Assembly (NCBI GenBank): GCA_024516035.1
Contig: CM044967.1
Span: 9,916,990 to 9,980,989 of the forward strand
Source: Bactericera cockerelli
Taxonomy: Eukaryota > Arthropoda > Insecta > Hemiptera > Triozidae
DNA: 64,000 nt
Direction: 5' to 3'
Within the stretch, counting starts at the first letter, position 1, and each line of letters starts with the position of its first letter. A program made the position numbers and the translations under genes. Below are positions 23,401 through 38,500 of this stretch, in pieces. Below the pieces are notes generated by a model that saw nothing but the letters and a program-made list of their open reading frames with translations, did no database searches and was not told the DNA's origin.

Positions 23401-26400
23401 CCATACCTAATTGTTCCATCTAAAAGTAAAGTATGATGTGTTTTAATACATCATGCAAATAAAATCAATTAATTGACAAGGTGTACAATTGTACATTTAT
23501 GTACGTGTATGAGCATGATTCTTGGAGCCCTTGTCAATTATTAAACTCCTTGTATAGATCTTTTTAGATGTTCTCAGGGATATCTGAACTATCTGCCTTG
23601 AATATATTTTCATATTGAAACCTCCATATTGATATTAGCAGATTGAATCTTCGATAAATATCATTACGCACATAGTAAATAAACTTAGATCTTATACTAG
23701 CAATCCACTTGTAAATATTATTCTGAGTAGGAATCTAGGATAGAAGGGACCACTAATTGATTATTATTTCAATTTTAAATGTTACTTGTGTTGTTTATTT
23801 ATAATGAACTAATGCATAGTTTAGAGAGTAAAAACTGGATATGATACGAGTATATACTTGTACTTACTACTAATTTTTGATCATAAAAAAGTACTATGCA
23901 ATAAAATGATTTGTGTGCACAAAATGATTAATCTGTACCATATAACTGAACCATATAACTTGATTTTTTTTTTATTGTTGGTCATGGGAATTCCAAAAAA
24001 AAAATTTAGGCTCTTCAAATATATCATTTTCCATAAGTTGAGCTCTTTCACGAAAAGTTGCAGGTATAATGAGAAACTACGAGTCTTATGATACAAAAAT
24101 GCATTTTCAGTTTCCAAAGTCCGCAAAAAAGAGTTTCAGGGATACAATGCAGCTGCTTCAAAAAAAAAAAATACCTCGAGGGAAATTACCAGGACGACAT
24201 ACGTCCTATCCTTCATCAAGTGCTGTATTTATTTAGTCACTATGTATTTAATATAAGTATCTTTGGAATGTTAAATTGTAGAATACTGATTTTTTTTTAT
24301 ACTATTTTTTGCTTGATTTTAATGGTTAGAGGTTAATATCAGTCAGTGGATTTTAAAGTATTTTAAAATGACCTCATAATCAATGCATGTATTTATTACT
24401 AATACACAAAATTTAAAAACAAGAAATGTATGAAATATAACCTATAAGTTCTTTGGTAACCTCATTCATGATTTTAGAATTGATTTGCTTGGGCGCCTGA
24501 AATTTATTTTCAATTTAAGATTTTGAGATATAGCTGTTATAATTTTGCAGATCTATCTTGGACTTTATATGATCGCAATATTCGTTCAATTTTATTTTTC
24601 GTATGACAGTATAAATTTATGACCCTTTGTGATGAGAGAAGTATCTTTGAAGATGACTTAAAAGTGAAGTAAACTTAGGATTATATAATAATTACATTAT
24701 AAACTAGTTACCTAGATTAGTATTAGAAAATATACATTTATATAAATACTTTAAATAAAAATCTACAAATAAGAAAAGTATGAATTAGTATTTTTTTCTT
24801 GAAGATATTTAAAATTTAATTTGTATTTTGTTTTAACATAAACGTAACTTTTAGAAATAAAAGAGAGCCTGCTTAAAAGATCTAAAATGACCTGTACAAA
24901 GAATAAAATTAAATGGGCGGAAAATTTCAGATTATTGTAGAAATAAATCTGTTTGATTAAATCAATATCATACTAATGTAACAAATATGTATACAGAACT
25001 GACATTGAAAAAGTTTAAGTAGTATTAATGAGAAGTATATTAATCAAAACCTACTTTGTGAGACTTTTGTTTGATTTATAGTATACCACATACTCTCACA
25101 CAGCACAGTGAATTAAATATACACATTTTTATCAAATTATTAATTTTGGTGATGAAATGACTCAAAGATATGAATTTTCTTATTTCATTTTTTCTAATAC
25201 CATGAATTATTGGACAATAGTAGACACTTAGACAGGGTTTCACAAGTGCAAAAGTAAAGAATTTTGGTTCTCAGAAGTAAAAGACACAAAAAACCATTTG
25301 CATACCTTAGGGATCTACAATGTTTATCGATGATATTTCCTATAAAAAAAAAAAAAATGCTTTCGTCATCTGATAGTTGCACGAATTTAAAGGTATCCAC
25401 TTTCAAATTGTCTTTGAATACTCTTTTTTATCATTTTTCTTTTAATTACTAAATTGGCGATTTTTCTGTAGCTCATTGAGGCCAACAATTTATATCAGAT
25501 GTTAGTGTGTTTAGTGAAATTTTGAATCATAAATTTTGCTTAACAATTTTTCAGAAAAAAAAGATCAAAATCTCGAGTCCTGTGGGGAAAATAAGGATTG
25601 AGACATACCTCTAACATATCGAGGATCATCCTATTAGAAAAGAAGGACAAACATTAACATTTATTATACTGCCAGCAAAGACTAGAAAGTAAAATTACGC
25701 CAACTTTTAAATTAAGTGAATCATACTTGTATAATAGGTACTCTATTTATAAAACGAATCAAAAAGTAAAGTACCTACAAATTCTTTATTAAGTTAATAT
25801 ATTCATGGTCAGTTTTTTGAATAATATTGTCTTTGTAAGAATGAGAACATATGTAAATCTATTGCAATATCATTCTGCCAATGATAAACGAATTGCTCTT
25901 TGGTATGAGTATACGAGTACCTAACTTAGAACAACAAAACACAGAAGCCTCTGCCACAAAGCTACTCAATACTTTTTGAATTCTTAATTTTTTGGTATCT
26001 GTAACGAATATTTGACAGACAGCACAACAACTTCGTTCCATTGCAATTAAACAGATCGTTAAACATACATAATTTTAATCTTCAGTACATATTCTATATA
26101 TTTAAGTATAAGAAACAGGTGCCAGATAACCAATGATTTGTTCCATTCCAGTTTAACAAACAGGTTTTATTAGAGACGAAATCAACTTTATGATATTGGT
26201 TGTGTAGGAGGATTAAGGCGAATCAAAGATTATTTTAATCACTCAACACCCAGTAAGGTAAAATATAATGGAAATAAAAAAAATGAACTTTCACAATGTA
26301 CGGTTTTTTTTTTTCAAAAAAATCAAAGTCGAAGAAAAAGTAGTTGTGTGGAAGAGGATTTACATATTCCAATACATACATTCACATACAATACAAAAAT

Positions 26401-26500
26401 TGTTCAAATCTGAGAGCAAACGTACAAAAAACTGACAAGTAAATGTTATTGCATATAGAAAATTAAACCAACTGATAGGATATTTAACTTAACCTTACAA
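20480..26500. other. Gene-poor AT desert
   Basis: Six kilobases with no conserved ORF or splice pattern. The ORF at 20,484-20,690 is isolated and unrecognised. Notable simple features are an (AG)n run at about 23,167-23,181 and a fragment GAGCCCTTGTCAATTATTA at 23,526 that matches the repeats at 37,623 and 54,663. The right part may include the Appl 3' UTR, since the gene runs leftwards and its stop is at 26,518; the end of transcription is not visible. Confidence 0.5.
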
Positions 26501-26517
26501 TTTCCCACTACATAGGT

Positions 26518-29500
26518 TTACTCTTTGATTTCGAAATATTTGTAGGTGGGATTTTCGTAACCGTTGATTTGCATGTTAGCTACATGTCGCTCCTCTGGAG
26601 TTGCTGCTTGATCGACTTCAATGAAACCCTGAAAAATTAGATAGAAATGAGGATTATGAGCAATATTTTCCAGGATTAATTCTAAAAAGTAATATTAAAC
26701 TGTGTTTCAAAACACTTTAGGATATGCCAATTTGAACTTGATATGTTTTTTTATGATAATTTTGGCACAATTTGATTATATTTTGGTCCTTCGATACTCC
26801 AAATTAATTTTAAAAAATCGAGTGGATTATTTTTAATTGATCTTTTCGACCCTTGTAAAAAAAATCCTTTTGGGGGGGGTCGAAACAGTATTATTGAGGC
26901 ACCAATGGCTCAGCTATGACTTATTCCTATTCTTAGAAACAAAGAGAACCTAAAATTCGACCCTCTTTGGGAACCTCAATTGGGTCCTTTGTCATCATAT
27001 AAATAGAGGATTACGTACAGAGAACAATATAGTTTTACTAAATTAAAAACTTCAATTTAGTGGACTATATTTCATAAGCGCTCAAAGTCCTACACCAGTG
27101 GAAAGAAAGAGTCTTTACAGTATAAAATTGAGAATCAACTGAGTGTGCAAGTGCATGGTACATGTACCTTTTCTAGTCTTTTTTTCTGTTTCGGTATTAT
27201 TTCAAGTTTTTACAGTGGTGGAACGATAAGAAGAGGCTTACTAATGGAAATAATGATGGTGTAATGATTAGATGAGTCATGGCACCTTGGACGCCTAGAT
27301 ACAAGAGGGTTATATGGACACATGTATACACCGGTTCTTGAAGGTATTGACTGACATGCGTGTGATACAGAAATATGAGTACAACCTACCAAATTTTGCG
27401 GAGACCTGGCGGATCTTTTCTTCAGTACAGTCATCGCTATGAATACCGCAGCCATTACAGCGAGCCCAGCAAACACTACAGTAACGTATACGCCTTTGCC
27501 CTCGCCATTGTGATCACCTCTGTAGACATCATGACGCCGATAAGAAGGTTCTCCAATACTCAGGTCATGAGTCATTGCGTACGCAGGTTGGATTGGTTCA
27601 TGGTGGCTCAAACCATGAGCTTCGGTCTTCTGAAATTTTCATTAATTAACGGTATCTTATTACATACATGTTGGTACATGGTAGGGTCGAATTACTTATT
27701 GCGTCTCATACATGGTTTCCTATTTCAACGTTGATAGCCATATTATGATTGCCGCTGATAAAGTGATATCGATAGTAAGCATATTATTATAAAATCGTAG
27801 TCGGCTTTTTCATTGTTATTTTAACAGTTGTGGTAATTAATTGTACCTACAGGATGCAACAAAGAGATTTTCTTTTAATAAATTCGCCAAATGGCAAGAG
27901 GTGGAGGTAGAGCTGGGGAGGGGGTGCGTCCGAGAGGGAAAGTGTGTGTTCAGTGAGTAGGAAACGAAGTTTGTAAATGAAATTTAAAAATCATAGACTT
28001 ACCGCTGGAGAAGAAAGATCTATGGCCGGGATTGCAGGGGAAACATTTGAATCTGTAACATCGAAATTTCGGCCTTCCATTTCCGCAGCCGCTTTTGCTC
28101 GAGCTTTTTCTGCACGAATTTCTTCTCGTTCGGCTTTGTGCACTTCCTTTCGTTGTTTCTCGAGGAATCGTTCACGTTCTTTATCTGAGGGTTAAAAAGA
28201 GTGACGGGGAGAAAATTTGAAAAAGTGACACAGGATGACAATAGAGAGATTTTTTTTTATAAAAGAAAAAGAAGAATTCAATCTTAAATCGTTAAGGCAG
28301 TGTACTTATTCTTTGATGAACCAATCATAATTCAGTAATTTTAAAATGGGAAGTCTCACCTTCTTGCATAGCAATAACTTGTTCCTTATATTTGTCCAAA
28401 ATTGCTTCTTCCGCCTCACGGGTGAGAGAGAGCAGAGAGCCAGGAGTCTCATCTTTACTTCGCAACGCTTGCATGTAATCTTGCATCAACTCGGAGATTT
28501 TCACAGATAGTGCAGGATGTCTGAAATAAATTATAATATTTGATTTTGAAATTTCTGGTTCAAATGCTGGCAATTTCGAAGGTTCATTTAATTTTATTTA
28601 AATTGTGAAATGAAATGAATATTATTACAAGCAAAAAACTTAAACAATTCATTACTAATTATGCACATACGAGTATTTCTCTACAATGGAGTGTTACACC
28701 AATAAATTAGACTTTGTTTAGACTGTGAGAGTAAAGGGACTCTTTAGTCTCATTCTAGAAGGATAAAGAGAGTATCGTCTTGTATTGATTACGGATAAGA
28801 GTCATACAATGGAGCACGTATGAATTAACGTTAAGGAAATCTGTACACAAGGGCGTAGGCAGCGTGGAGCAGGTAGGAGCAAGTGCTCCTACCTAAAAAT
28901 GCTTAATGAGTATGCAATTTGTGAAGGGCTCCAAAAGATATTGAAAAAACCCATTAAAATATAAGGAAAGTAAAAAAAAAGAAGTAAATGAAATTAAAAT
29001 CGCAACTATACCTACCATACCAAACGAAAGGGACCAAGAGAGAACAAAAAACCATTCAATTCAATAATTCAAGTTGGTTTGTTCTATCCCGCTAGAGCGC
29101 AGTGAGAGCAGTCTGCGGTTTTCGAAAACCAGGGATGCCAGATGTTATTTTCATAATTTCCCCAAACCTACCCCCCCACCCCCACATTAAAAAAACCTTG
29201 GTAGGAAAGAACCTACTCCCCTAAAACGTAGTGCTAAAAACGGCTAGTTTATAGCACCGCAAGCCGCAAGCGAACTTTTAACATAATATTGAGAAGTTAA
29301 TTACGGAGAAAAGAGATAAAAAAAGAGCTTATTTACATTGCCGCAGGCGACCTTTTTACATATTTAACACTATAAAATGGAAGAAAGAGGTAAGAAAAGG
29401 GCTACTTTAAAGTGCTGCAGGCGAGATTTTTACTATTTTAGAAGTAGAAATAGTAGAATGTAGAATAATAATAATGAAAGGTTATGAAAATACTAGCGGG

Positions 29501-32500
29501 CTGTCGCCCGCTTTGCGGGCCGAGGCATGGCCGTAGTGTATTGAGGCATGGTCGTAGTGTATTGAGGCATGACCGTAGTGTATTGAGGCATGACCGTAGT
29601 GTATTGAGGCATGACCGTAGTGTATTAAGGCATGGCCGTAGTGTATTTAGGCATGAACGTAGTGTATTGAGGCATGACCGTAGTGTATTGAGGTCCGTCT
29701 AATTGAAAATCTAGAGCGTAAAAAAAACCTACACACCAAATTTGAACATTTTTGGACTTAGTAATACGGAGTAACAGGCAGTTGTTGTAGTGGGAATTTC
29801 GAAAAATTTCGTATAATTTCTCATCTAGACCGTAAAACGAACCTACACACCAAATTTGAACTTTTTCGGGCTTACCAATATGGAGTAATAGGCAGGTGTT
29901 GTAGTGGGAATTTCGAAAAATCCCGTCACAAAAATGCACATCTAGACTATAAGACAAAGCTACCTACCAAATTTGAACTTTCTCAGATTTATCAATGCGG
30001 AGAAATAGGGGTGAAAGCAAAAAATCCTTTTCGACAATGGCAGGTGTTGTAGTGGGAATTTCGAAAAATCCCTATTGAAAAAGTCTTATTGCACATCTAG
30101 ACTGTAAGACAAAGCTACCTACCAAATTTCAGCTTTCTAGGACTTATCAATTCGGAGAAACAGTGATGAATCTGTGAGTGAGTGAGTGAGTCAGTCAGTC
30201 AGTCAGTCAGTGAAACTCTCTTTTATAAGTATAGATGAAAGATTAACATTACAGCGCCGCAGGGCCCGCAGGCGAAGTCTTGATAAAGCAGTAGAATATG
30301 GAGAAAAGATAATATAAAAAAGGTTGGGTAAGGCTGCCTAGGTTACAAGCTGCCCTACCTAAAGCAAATGCTGCCTACGCCCTTGTCTGTACATTGTAAG
30401 AACCCCTAAAAACGTAGCACGTGAGTTGAATAATGATATAAAAAACACCTTTTAAAGATCCAAATACACTACAACAAACAATTTGAGGAACGCAAGCTGT
30501 TTTTCCTGTTTTTCCATGTATTTCCATGCGGCAACAAAGTCTCGTAACTTTTGTTGTAGATAACATTTTCATATACTCCACTCGGCCAAGGTGACTAATT
30601 AAAAAATGTTTTATTGTGGACTATTGTACAAAATTTTAAGTTGATAAAATTATGGATTATCTTATTTTTTATAATTTGAGAGGATATATTAAAATGTTTG
30701 AAATAAAACACATAAACAAGTGATTACCTCTGCAGCATTGTAAGAGACTGATTAATAGTATGGTCAATATCCACCAAGTGTTCCAGGGTCATGGGTTTTT
30801 CCTTCACGGCCAGATCTAGCTTAGTGGCAAGCAGATGTTTGTAATGAGCGATTGTGTGGTGACGATCCTTGTGAAGAGCCCTCAGCAGCTTCTGAAGACA
30901 CTTCTGAACTTTGTGGGTCTGAAAACAACAGGTTTCATAAGAGATTTTATGGACCAACTAAGAAGTACTAGCCGCGTTGCGGATAGGTCTACGGTTTGTT
31001 GATCAAAGTATGATAAACTTTTAATTTATAATGGCAATTTAATACAATATTAATAACAACATTACAACAAGCCTTTGAGGGGCTACATTATTCTAGGCTT
31101 GCACGCACGGTGACGTGGGTTATTTTTTGCTTTGTACTGGGATGTCTGGGGTCCAATCAAAAGTAAAGAGAGGACCCCACTCTTACCTTTTACTTGTGGT
31201 GTTCGAGTTATAGCAAAACAAACTCAAACACACACCAATTAACTTTATAATATAAGATAAATAATAAACAAATTACCACTTACATTTGGTGAATTATTAT
31301 TGAGTGCCTCAATATAGCAATTCATAGCATCTTTTTTATGCTGATTGATGCGGGCTGCTACTCGTTGTTGATGCATGGCAATAAGTTGATGCTTTTCGGC
31401 GTTTCCTTCTTCTTCAAGAGATTGAACTGTTTGCTGGAAACGAAGTGTCATTTTTTGTTTGAAATCTTCGGCAACCCCTGGGCTCTTGGAGCGCATATCT
31501 TGGTATCTTTCTTCGAGATCTGACCAATCCTTCATGACCTGATAAATAAAAGAGGCAATTAATTTGTATGAATTAAATGGACCATGCATCTCGATGTCCA
31601 TATCACATTCCAACTGTTCATTTACTTGAGGTTAAATTATTTTTAAAAAATTTGGGCACCTTATTCCTAAAAAAACTGTTATTTGAGTTGAAAGAATAAC
31701 TCTCATTTGTAAGATTCACCAGGCGTATTTCAATGTTGTGAAAATGTTAAAAACTAACTGAATGTGTTCTAAAATGCATCCTCAGTTCCCAAAACCTTTC
31801 TATGAAGAATATGCTTGAAGCTTATGGTTCCATACATGCGAGAACAGAAGGTAAGTATTGTAACGAATCACCTCGTTTCAGTGGAGAATACTGAAATTAA
31901 TGTTTACTTCGTAACTTCTAACTCTTTCCTGAAATTTAGGGAAATTACATTTGCGTTTAAACTAGACAACTGCATTTATGTTGGCTTAGTAAACCTCAGA
32001 AAATACCTGTAGAGAACATCAGACCATACTTTATTCATTGAACCTTTTTTGCCCTAATAGCTAATAGGACAATACCCTCTTTTATCTTGCAAAAATTGAG
32101 TTTCATTACTCTCGCAGTTCTACTTGAGTACGGTAGGATTTGACCTACTTTAGTAACTTTTTCGCGGTGTATTTCTTCTAGACGTTGTAGAGCTTCCTTG
32201 AAAGCATGATGCTCATCTTTGGGTTCAAAGTGGGTGAAGTAAGGGTCAGGCGTGGGAACTCTGGTGGCCGAGTGAGACTTAGTGGGGATTGTGGACGTTG
32301 GAGTGGTAGACGAAGACTGCGGGGTTGATGAAGGTGAAACAATGTTTTCATAGGAGTCATAACTTGAATCGTCGTCATCTGAAATAGTAAGATACCATTA
32401 TTTGATTTATATTGAGAAGACAGAACTAGAACTCTTTACATATTAAATGAATATTAAATGTATGTACAAAATGTCTGTTTAAATTTGAAAATAAACGAGA

Positions 32501-35500
32501 CCTTGTTTAGACTGCTGGAATAAAGGGACTTTTTAGTCTCACCTCGGCAGTATAAACAAGGTAATATCTATTCTATTCTATTCTACATTGATAGTGATTC
32601 AGAGAACTCTCATTAAGAAAATTTCTTGTGAGTTGTTTGGTAAAATATACATAGTATGTAGTATATTTACTTGTATTATTTGTATAGCATGGCTCCTCGG
32701 AATTAAGTGATCATCGCAACTATAGTCACCAATGGCGGAATTCAACTTCTTTTCGAAGGGTAAGGAAAGTTGTGTGATGTTCATTGTTCACACTAGTTTA
32801 TTTTCTATGTCGAATGTAATAGGACTTTCCAGTCCTACCTGGCATGTAAAGATAAAGAGTAGGTATTTCCCTTCAAAGTTTTACGATTATTTTGTGTTTT
32901 TTATATTGTACTAGCCGTTTGCCCGTGCTTTGCAACGGGACTAAATTTCAAATTTACTAAGGCATGGCCGTACTGCTGGACAGCAATGCCTTTTTGAACT
33001 TTTTATAATTTTTCTGGACAAAGCGATAATGGTTTTGGGGGGTCAATTCTGAGACATTTTTCGGTATCTCTTACCGTTTTGGCTAAACAACTCCGGACAA
33101 ACAAACAAACAAACATAGGTAGGTAGGTAGTCCTTTTTTCTGTTTTATATATAGAGATTTGACCAAAACAAAAGTGCACAATAAAAGTGAGAAGTATCTT
33201 TAAAGAAAGTCCCAAAGGGTTTCCTTAGTCATACCATCATCATCATCGTCGTCATCATCTTCGTCATCGTCAACATCAAGAACATTTACTTGTGCTAGCC
33301 CCTTATTCATTTGAGGAGTTTCCAGGATAACTTGATGTAAGTCCACCTTCTTCTGTCCTCACTGTCATCATCATGATTTTCATTAAAATCATCAACCACC
33401 ACCACCACCACCACCACCACCACCACCACCCCCACCACCATCATCATGACCACCACCCTCATAATCATCATCATCACCACCATCAATACCATCATTATTC
33501 CCTCCTCCTCCTCCCCCACCTATTCTTCTAATTCTACAATATATGCATACACCTATTATTATTTTTATATACATATATATCATATTTAATTTTAAGTACC
33601 CTTGACGTTGTACACGTACTATAATGTATAATTTGTACCAAAAAATATATCATCATCGTCGTCATCATCTTCATCATCATCCTCGGGCAGTTTGTTGTCC
33701 TTGCTTGTCACCGTGGCAGAGTGAGTTAGCGCGCTATGCATAGCACACACGGTGACCTGGGTTCGATCCCCAGCGGGGCAGGATTTATTCTGCTCTGTTC
33801 TTGGGTGTTCGAGGTCCACTCATACCTCGTGAGGAAAAATGAGTAGTTACTTGTATGAGTAACGACCAGTGGCGGCATTACCAGAGTAAAAAGAAATTAA
33901 TGTAATAGAATAATTCGAAAAGTACAGGAGGCTCTTAGTAATGCTGCGCTACCCACAAAAATTGTGAAAAGGCCTTGTGCTTCACCACAAATAAAACCAT
34001 TACAAGAAAGTCCCAAGGGGTTTTCTTAGTCATACCATCATCATCATCGTCGTCATCATCTTCGTCATCGTCAACATCATCATCCTCGGGCAGTTTGTTG
34101 TCCTTGCTTGAGGGTTTCTTAAGTTCGCTTTCGTCATCTTCTTCGTCGCTCGCATCATCCTCATCATCCAAATCTTCGAGGTCTTCACTACCCACAAATT
34201 GACCAAGTTTGTTCAGTGACATTGGATTCAGGATGGCTTCTTTGTTTTGCAGTTTGTCTAGAGAACACCACAGAAAGCACAATATAAATAATTAATTCTA
34301 AGGTAGATTATTTAATGTCTCAGTAGTAAATTAAATGTCTCGTAAATATTCACCAAAACTGTGAAATATACCACATAAATAATAATAAATATGCATGGAA
34401 ACAAAAAAAAATCCAAGCAAAAACTCAGGACCTTAGTGAACATAACTGTGAAATTTTATAGAATTTTGAAACAACTATTTAGGAAGTGCAACAAGTAAAT
34501 TCACCTTTCATTGGGCAGCATACAAATTCAACCCCGGCAAACAGTGAAATCCCACAGGGTAGCAACATTGCAAAACTTCTCAATGATAAATCTCTTTCCG
34601 AACAGGACTGAGCAGCCGTTTGGTTCCAACGTTCGTATTCCCAACACTTGCTTTGATTATGGATATGATCGAATACACAATGCTCGGGTACCAACAGAGC
34701 ATCACTTTGGAATGGTCCTTCTGCAAATAGAAATAGAATTGCTGTTCAATATTCTTTAAGTCATACAATGTAGATTTGTGTGTATGGAATTAAAATCTTT
34801 TATGCACCATGTATACAACTGGACAATCCCCCCAATAATATTTTAAGTAGGCTCTGCTTTTTCCATTTATATCTTGTACTAAAATACTTTTTTACAATAC
34901 TAATTAGAATACAGAATCACAACACCTGTCTATAAAAAAATGAGAGTTCCACCTTTCAAAAAATGAAGTTTAAGGGCGGAATTAATAGACGTTTTTGTAA
35001 TACCTCTGTGGCTCTAAGTCACGGATTGCGTACTGTGTAAGATAGGGAAAACCGACACTTACCAACGACTTAAGTTATTGATGTTGTCTATTAATTCCGC
35101 CCTTAATCTCACATATCAGGTACCTCCTATCAGGTTCCTCCTATCAGTGCACCAAAAACTGTCAAATATGATTTATCAAACCTAATTTGGTGCTATGATA
35201 CAGATAACCAAATATCAATAAAATTATTGATGATGGTAAAAATGTCCCGGTAGCTCAGTGGTCAAGGTATCTGACTCGTAAGTCATAGGTCAAGGGTTCA
35301 AAACCCAGCCGGGACATGACAAATTACCCTCCCATTTGGGATTACATAATAACATGTCTAGCACTTACTGCTGGAATAGTGGAATTAATTAGTCCTAATC
35401 AGTATAAATAAGGCGATATTATTATTATTCACAATTTTTGCAGGCAGCATAATCAAGAGCCTCCTTTATTTTTCGACTTATTTTAAATTACTTTTCGAAC

Positions 35501-38500
35501 CCAGGTCACCGTGAGTGCAAGCCTATAGTGCGTTACACGGTGACTACATGATGATAGTTTATAATATCATTGACAATGTAGTTCACATAATAATAATAAT
35601 AATGTGTTTTATTGTACATTTCTTTTACATTACATAGTTACATATAAGATATAGCACATAGGAAAAGAAATATTAAAGTGAAACTGTATGTTTTACACAG
35701 ACTTGTCACACTAAGAGACCCAGTATAGTATGGGTCAATCAAAATACTTAATACTGTCTATTCAAATCAACACAATTTTTTTATTGACTCAGCAACTTTG
35801 ACTTACCCAAACAACGATAGGGTTTTACCCAATCAGTGTGCTTGCATCTGGCGTGACCCACTTTGCACCAGTTGGATATCTTCACATAGTTGCTAGATTC
35901 CACAATGTTTCTAATATCGTGCTTGGGGTAGATCTATGAAAAGAAACAGTGAAATGCTGTACAGAGTTTCCATTGAATCTCACCCAGGCCTGGGTTTCTC
36001 GAAAACGACTCAAATTACTCGTGTGTTTTTTGAGAAAAAGAGAGTGGTGAATGGCAATATTGAGTGAAAATTAATAAATATGTTTCTTTCTGTTATTATA
36101 TCACAATTTTTAGTGGGTAGCGCAGAATTATAGGACTTTTCCATATCTTTTAATATCCCAGTATCTTATTTTTGCCTATTATTCCGCCACTGGTGGGTGC
36201 TCACATTAAAGCAGCGACTCATTTTTCCTCACGAGGTTTGAGTGGACCCCGAACACCCAAGAACAGAGCAGAAAAAATTCTGCCCCGCTGGGGATCGAAC
36301 CCAGGTCACCGTGCGTGCAATGCCTAGCGCGCTAACTCACTCGGCTACGGTGACTTCTTATTGAGTGTTTTTTTTTATATAAAATATGACATTACTCACA
36401 CAATTCTTAATAATTTTACTATTGCTTTGGTAACTTTTGTTCTTACTTTTTTGCAGTAGTCAAGAATATCGAGTTTGTCCCTATAGCAAGACATTTTGTG
36501 ACTTAGGTCTGAAGTCCAATGGCCAGACTCTAGCATGTACTGGTTGTGATATGTCTGCTGTTCCTTGTATGAAGAAGATGGTGGGCACAACATTGCCACT
36601 TGTGGCTCGAAGTGAGAAGCGGGAACATCAGCCTAGAAAAAGAAAAAGGAGTTAAATAAAAACGATTTTTTTATATATACCATTATGTCATAGAAAATCA
36701 ATATATTATAATATCACAAGAGACGGTAGACTGACTTGGTTTTTATTTCTGGCACTGTCTAAAAAGTCTATTTTACTTGAAAAAATGTACTACAAGTATG
36801 GCAGGGCTGCCTAACCAGTCGATCGCGATCGACCGGTCGATCGCGGAGTGATTTTGGGTCGATCACGTCCAGAGAGGTGAGATTCTCTAAAGTCTAGATC
36901 TCTAAAGTACAAAATGATTGTGAACGAGGTTTTCTGGCATCTCACAAAACCTAAAAAACATAACAAAGACAGTTTAAAGCCCTCACTATTCTAAGCATTA
37001 CTCAATACAAGTATTTAGCAGAAAATGTCAACAAAAATGGAAGGCCAAGATCAGTTATAAAAGAAAGGATACAATATGGTACCTAATGAATGCTTAGAAT
37101 AGTGAGAGCTTACTGAACTCTTTTTGAAATGGTGCTGCAAGTTGACCAACAACAATCTGAAATATATACTGATTGAAGGAGGACACAAGATGGGCAGAAT
37201 GGCAGAAAAACCAACAAGTGATGATTAAAATAATGGATAGCTAATCAAATGGTATTAGAGGATGGACAAAGTTGGACAAGTTTATTATTATATCTTGGCT
37301 AACAGTTTTTTGTACATTAGCTATTGTCTGATTTTTACTATCATGTCTCCATAGATAATCCATATCCCTCAAGATAATCTCTTAATAATGTGTTCTGTGG
37401 CTAGGATAAATGATTTTTGCAACAATTGTATTCAACTGCTTTGTATTTGTAGAGAGGTAGGAGATTTTAGAGTTTTGTGGATGGCTTTAGGGAAGGCTAA
37501 GGAACCATCGGGTCGGGGGCTCTCCCCTCCAACAGGGAACAGCTCCAGTTCTCCTTCCTGTCTATAAGCCTGGAAGCCCATTCTGTGTCAAAAAATCTGA
37601 TTTATATTTGCTGGGATACCTATCTGGCTGGGGGACTATAAACAGGGAGTAGACCAGCATTGACTTGGTTCTGGGAGCCCTTGTCAATTATTAGCCTCCT
37701 TGTAAAGACAGTAGTAGAATTGCTGAGTCATTCATCCACTGTCTGGCTACCATCATTCACGATGACGCCACCCTTTGATGATTTGATGATGGGATACCTA
37801 TTATAAGTTTTCTACCTTTACTTTCATTTCCCAATTTTTTTCAATTTCCATTAGCAGGTCTTTATTAATAAATTTCTTTTTCAAATCTTTGTTTGCTAGA
37901 TTGTTTGTTGTCCTTTGACATCTCTATGAGTGGTAAGTCTATTAGGAGACAATCTTTATTTTAAGTCTTTGATGATGACTAGTTAATTTGTATTTAAAGT
38001 TTGATTTGATATCTGTTGGTCCTAAAATATTATTACTATCACATCTTTATCTTCATTATTTTCAACTACTTTTGATTTGTGTTTCTAGTTTGGTTTATGT
38101 TCATTCTGTAGTACTCGCAGTGGTATATAATAGTATTAAGTTTGTTGCTTCATTGTTGTCTTTATAGATACCTTATTTGCTAATACAGGGCACCCTGTCA
38201 AGATGTGCCAAATAGTTTCATTCAATTGCATATATGGACCAAATTTGTAACCCACTTGCCCTTTATATTATTTTCTTTCTAATATAGTTTGTTGCAATTT
38301 GCTTGGACTTGTTCAGCTATAGACAAAATTTCTCTTTAGCCTTTTTTATCAGTCTTTTATCATTTTAATATTTTTCTCCTGCTTAAATTTTTGTTTTTCA
38401 TAATTTTGTTTATCTTTTTCCAGCCCTATTTAGGCTGGGTGAGGTTAATGTGGGAAGCTGGTACAATTCCCAGCAAATGGAGGTAACACCACCCTACCAA

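Larger units (their letters stand above)
28847..30386. mobile_element. 1.54-kb TIR element in an Appl intron, with nested insertion
   Basis: The ends ACAAGGGCGTAGGCAGC (28847) and its complement (ending 30386) are exact 17-bp inverted repeats. CTGTAC directly flanks both sides (28841-28846 and 30387-30392), so the target duplication is still intact. Inside are several degenerate segments with GCCGCAGGCGA-type phrases. A second repeat (29,487-30,237) is inserted in it. No transposase is visible. A hAT-like affinity is possible but unproven. Confidence 0.75.

Noticed and set aside
27375..27734. 119-codon ORF on the + strand
   Set aside because: It overlaps the Appl transmembrane exon on the opposite strand and has no family features.
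29484..29702. ORF of RHDRSVL repeats
   Set aside because: It is a by-product of a 21-bp non-coding tandem array whose length is a multiple of three.
33307..33583. Valine-, glycine- and aspartate-rich ORFs
   Set aside because: They are readings of CCA and CAT microsatellites.
35246..35318. Possible tRNA gene
   Set aside because: The acceptor-type stem is perfect, but the T, D and anticodon arms are broken and a SINE tail follows. I call it a SINE head.
36437..36655. ORF on the + strand with several cysteines
   Set aside because: It is antisense to a well-supported Appl exon.
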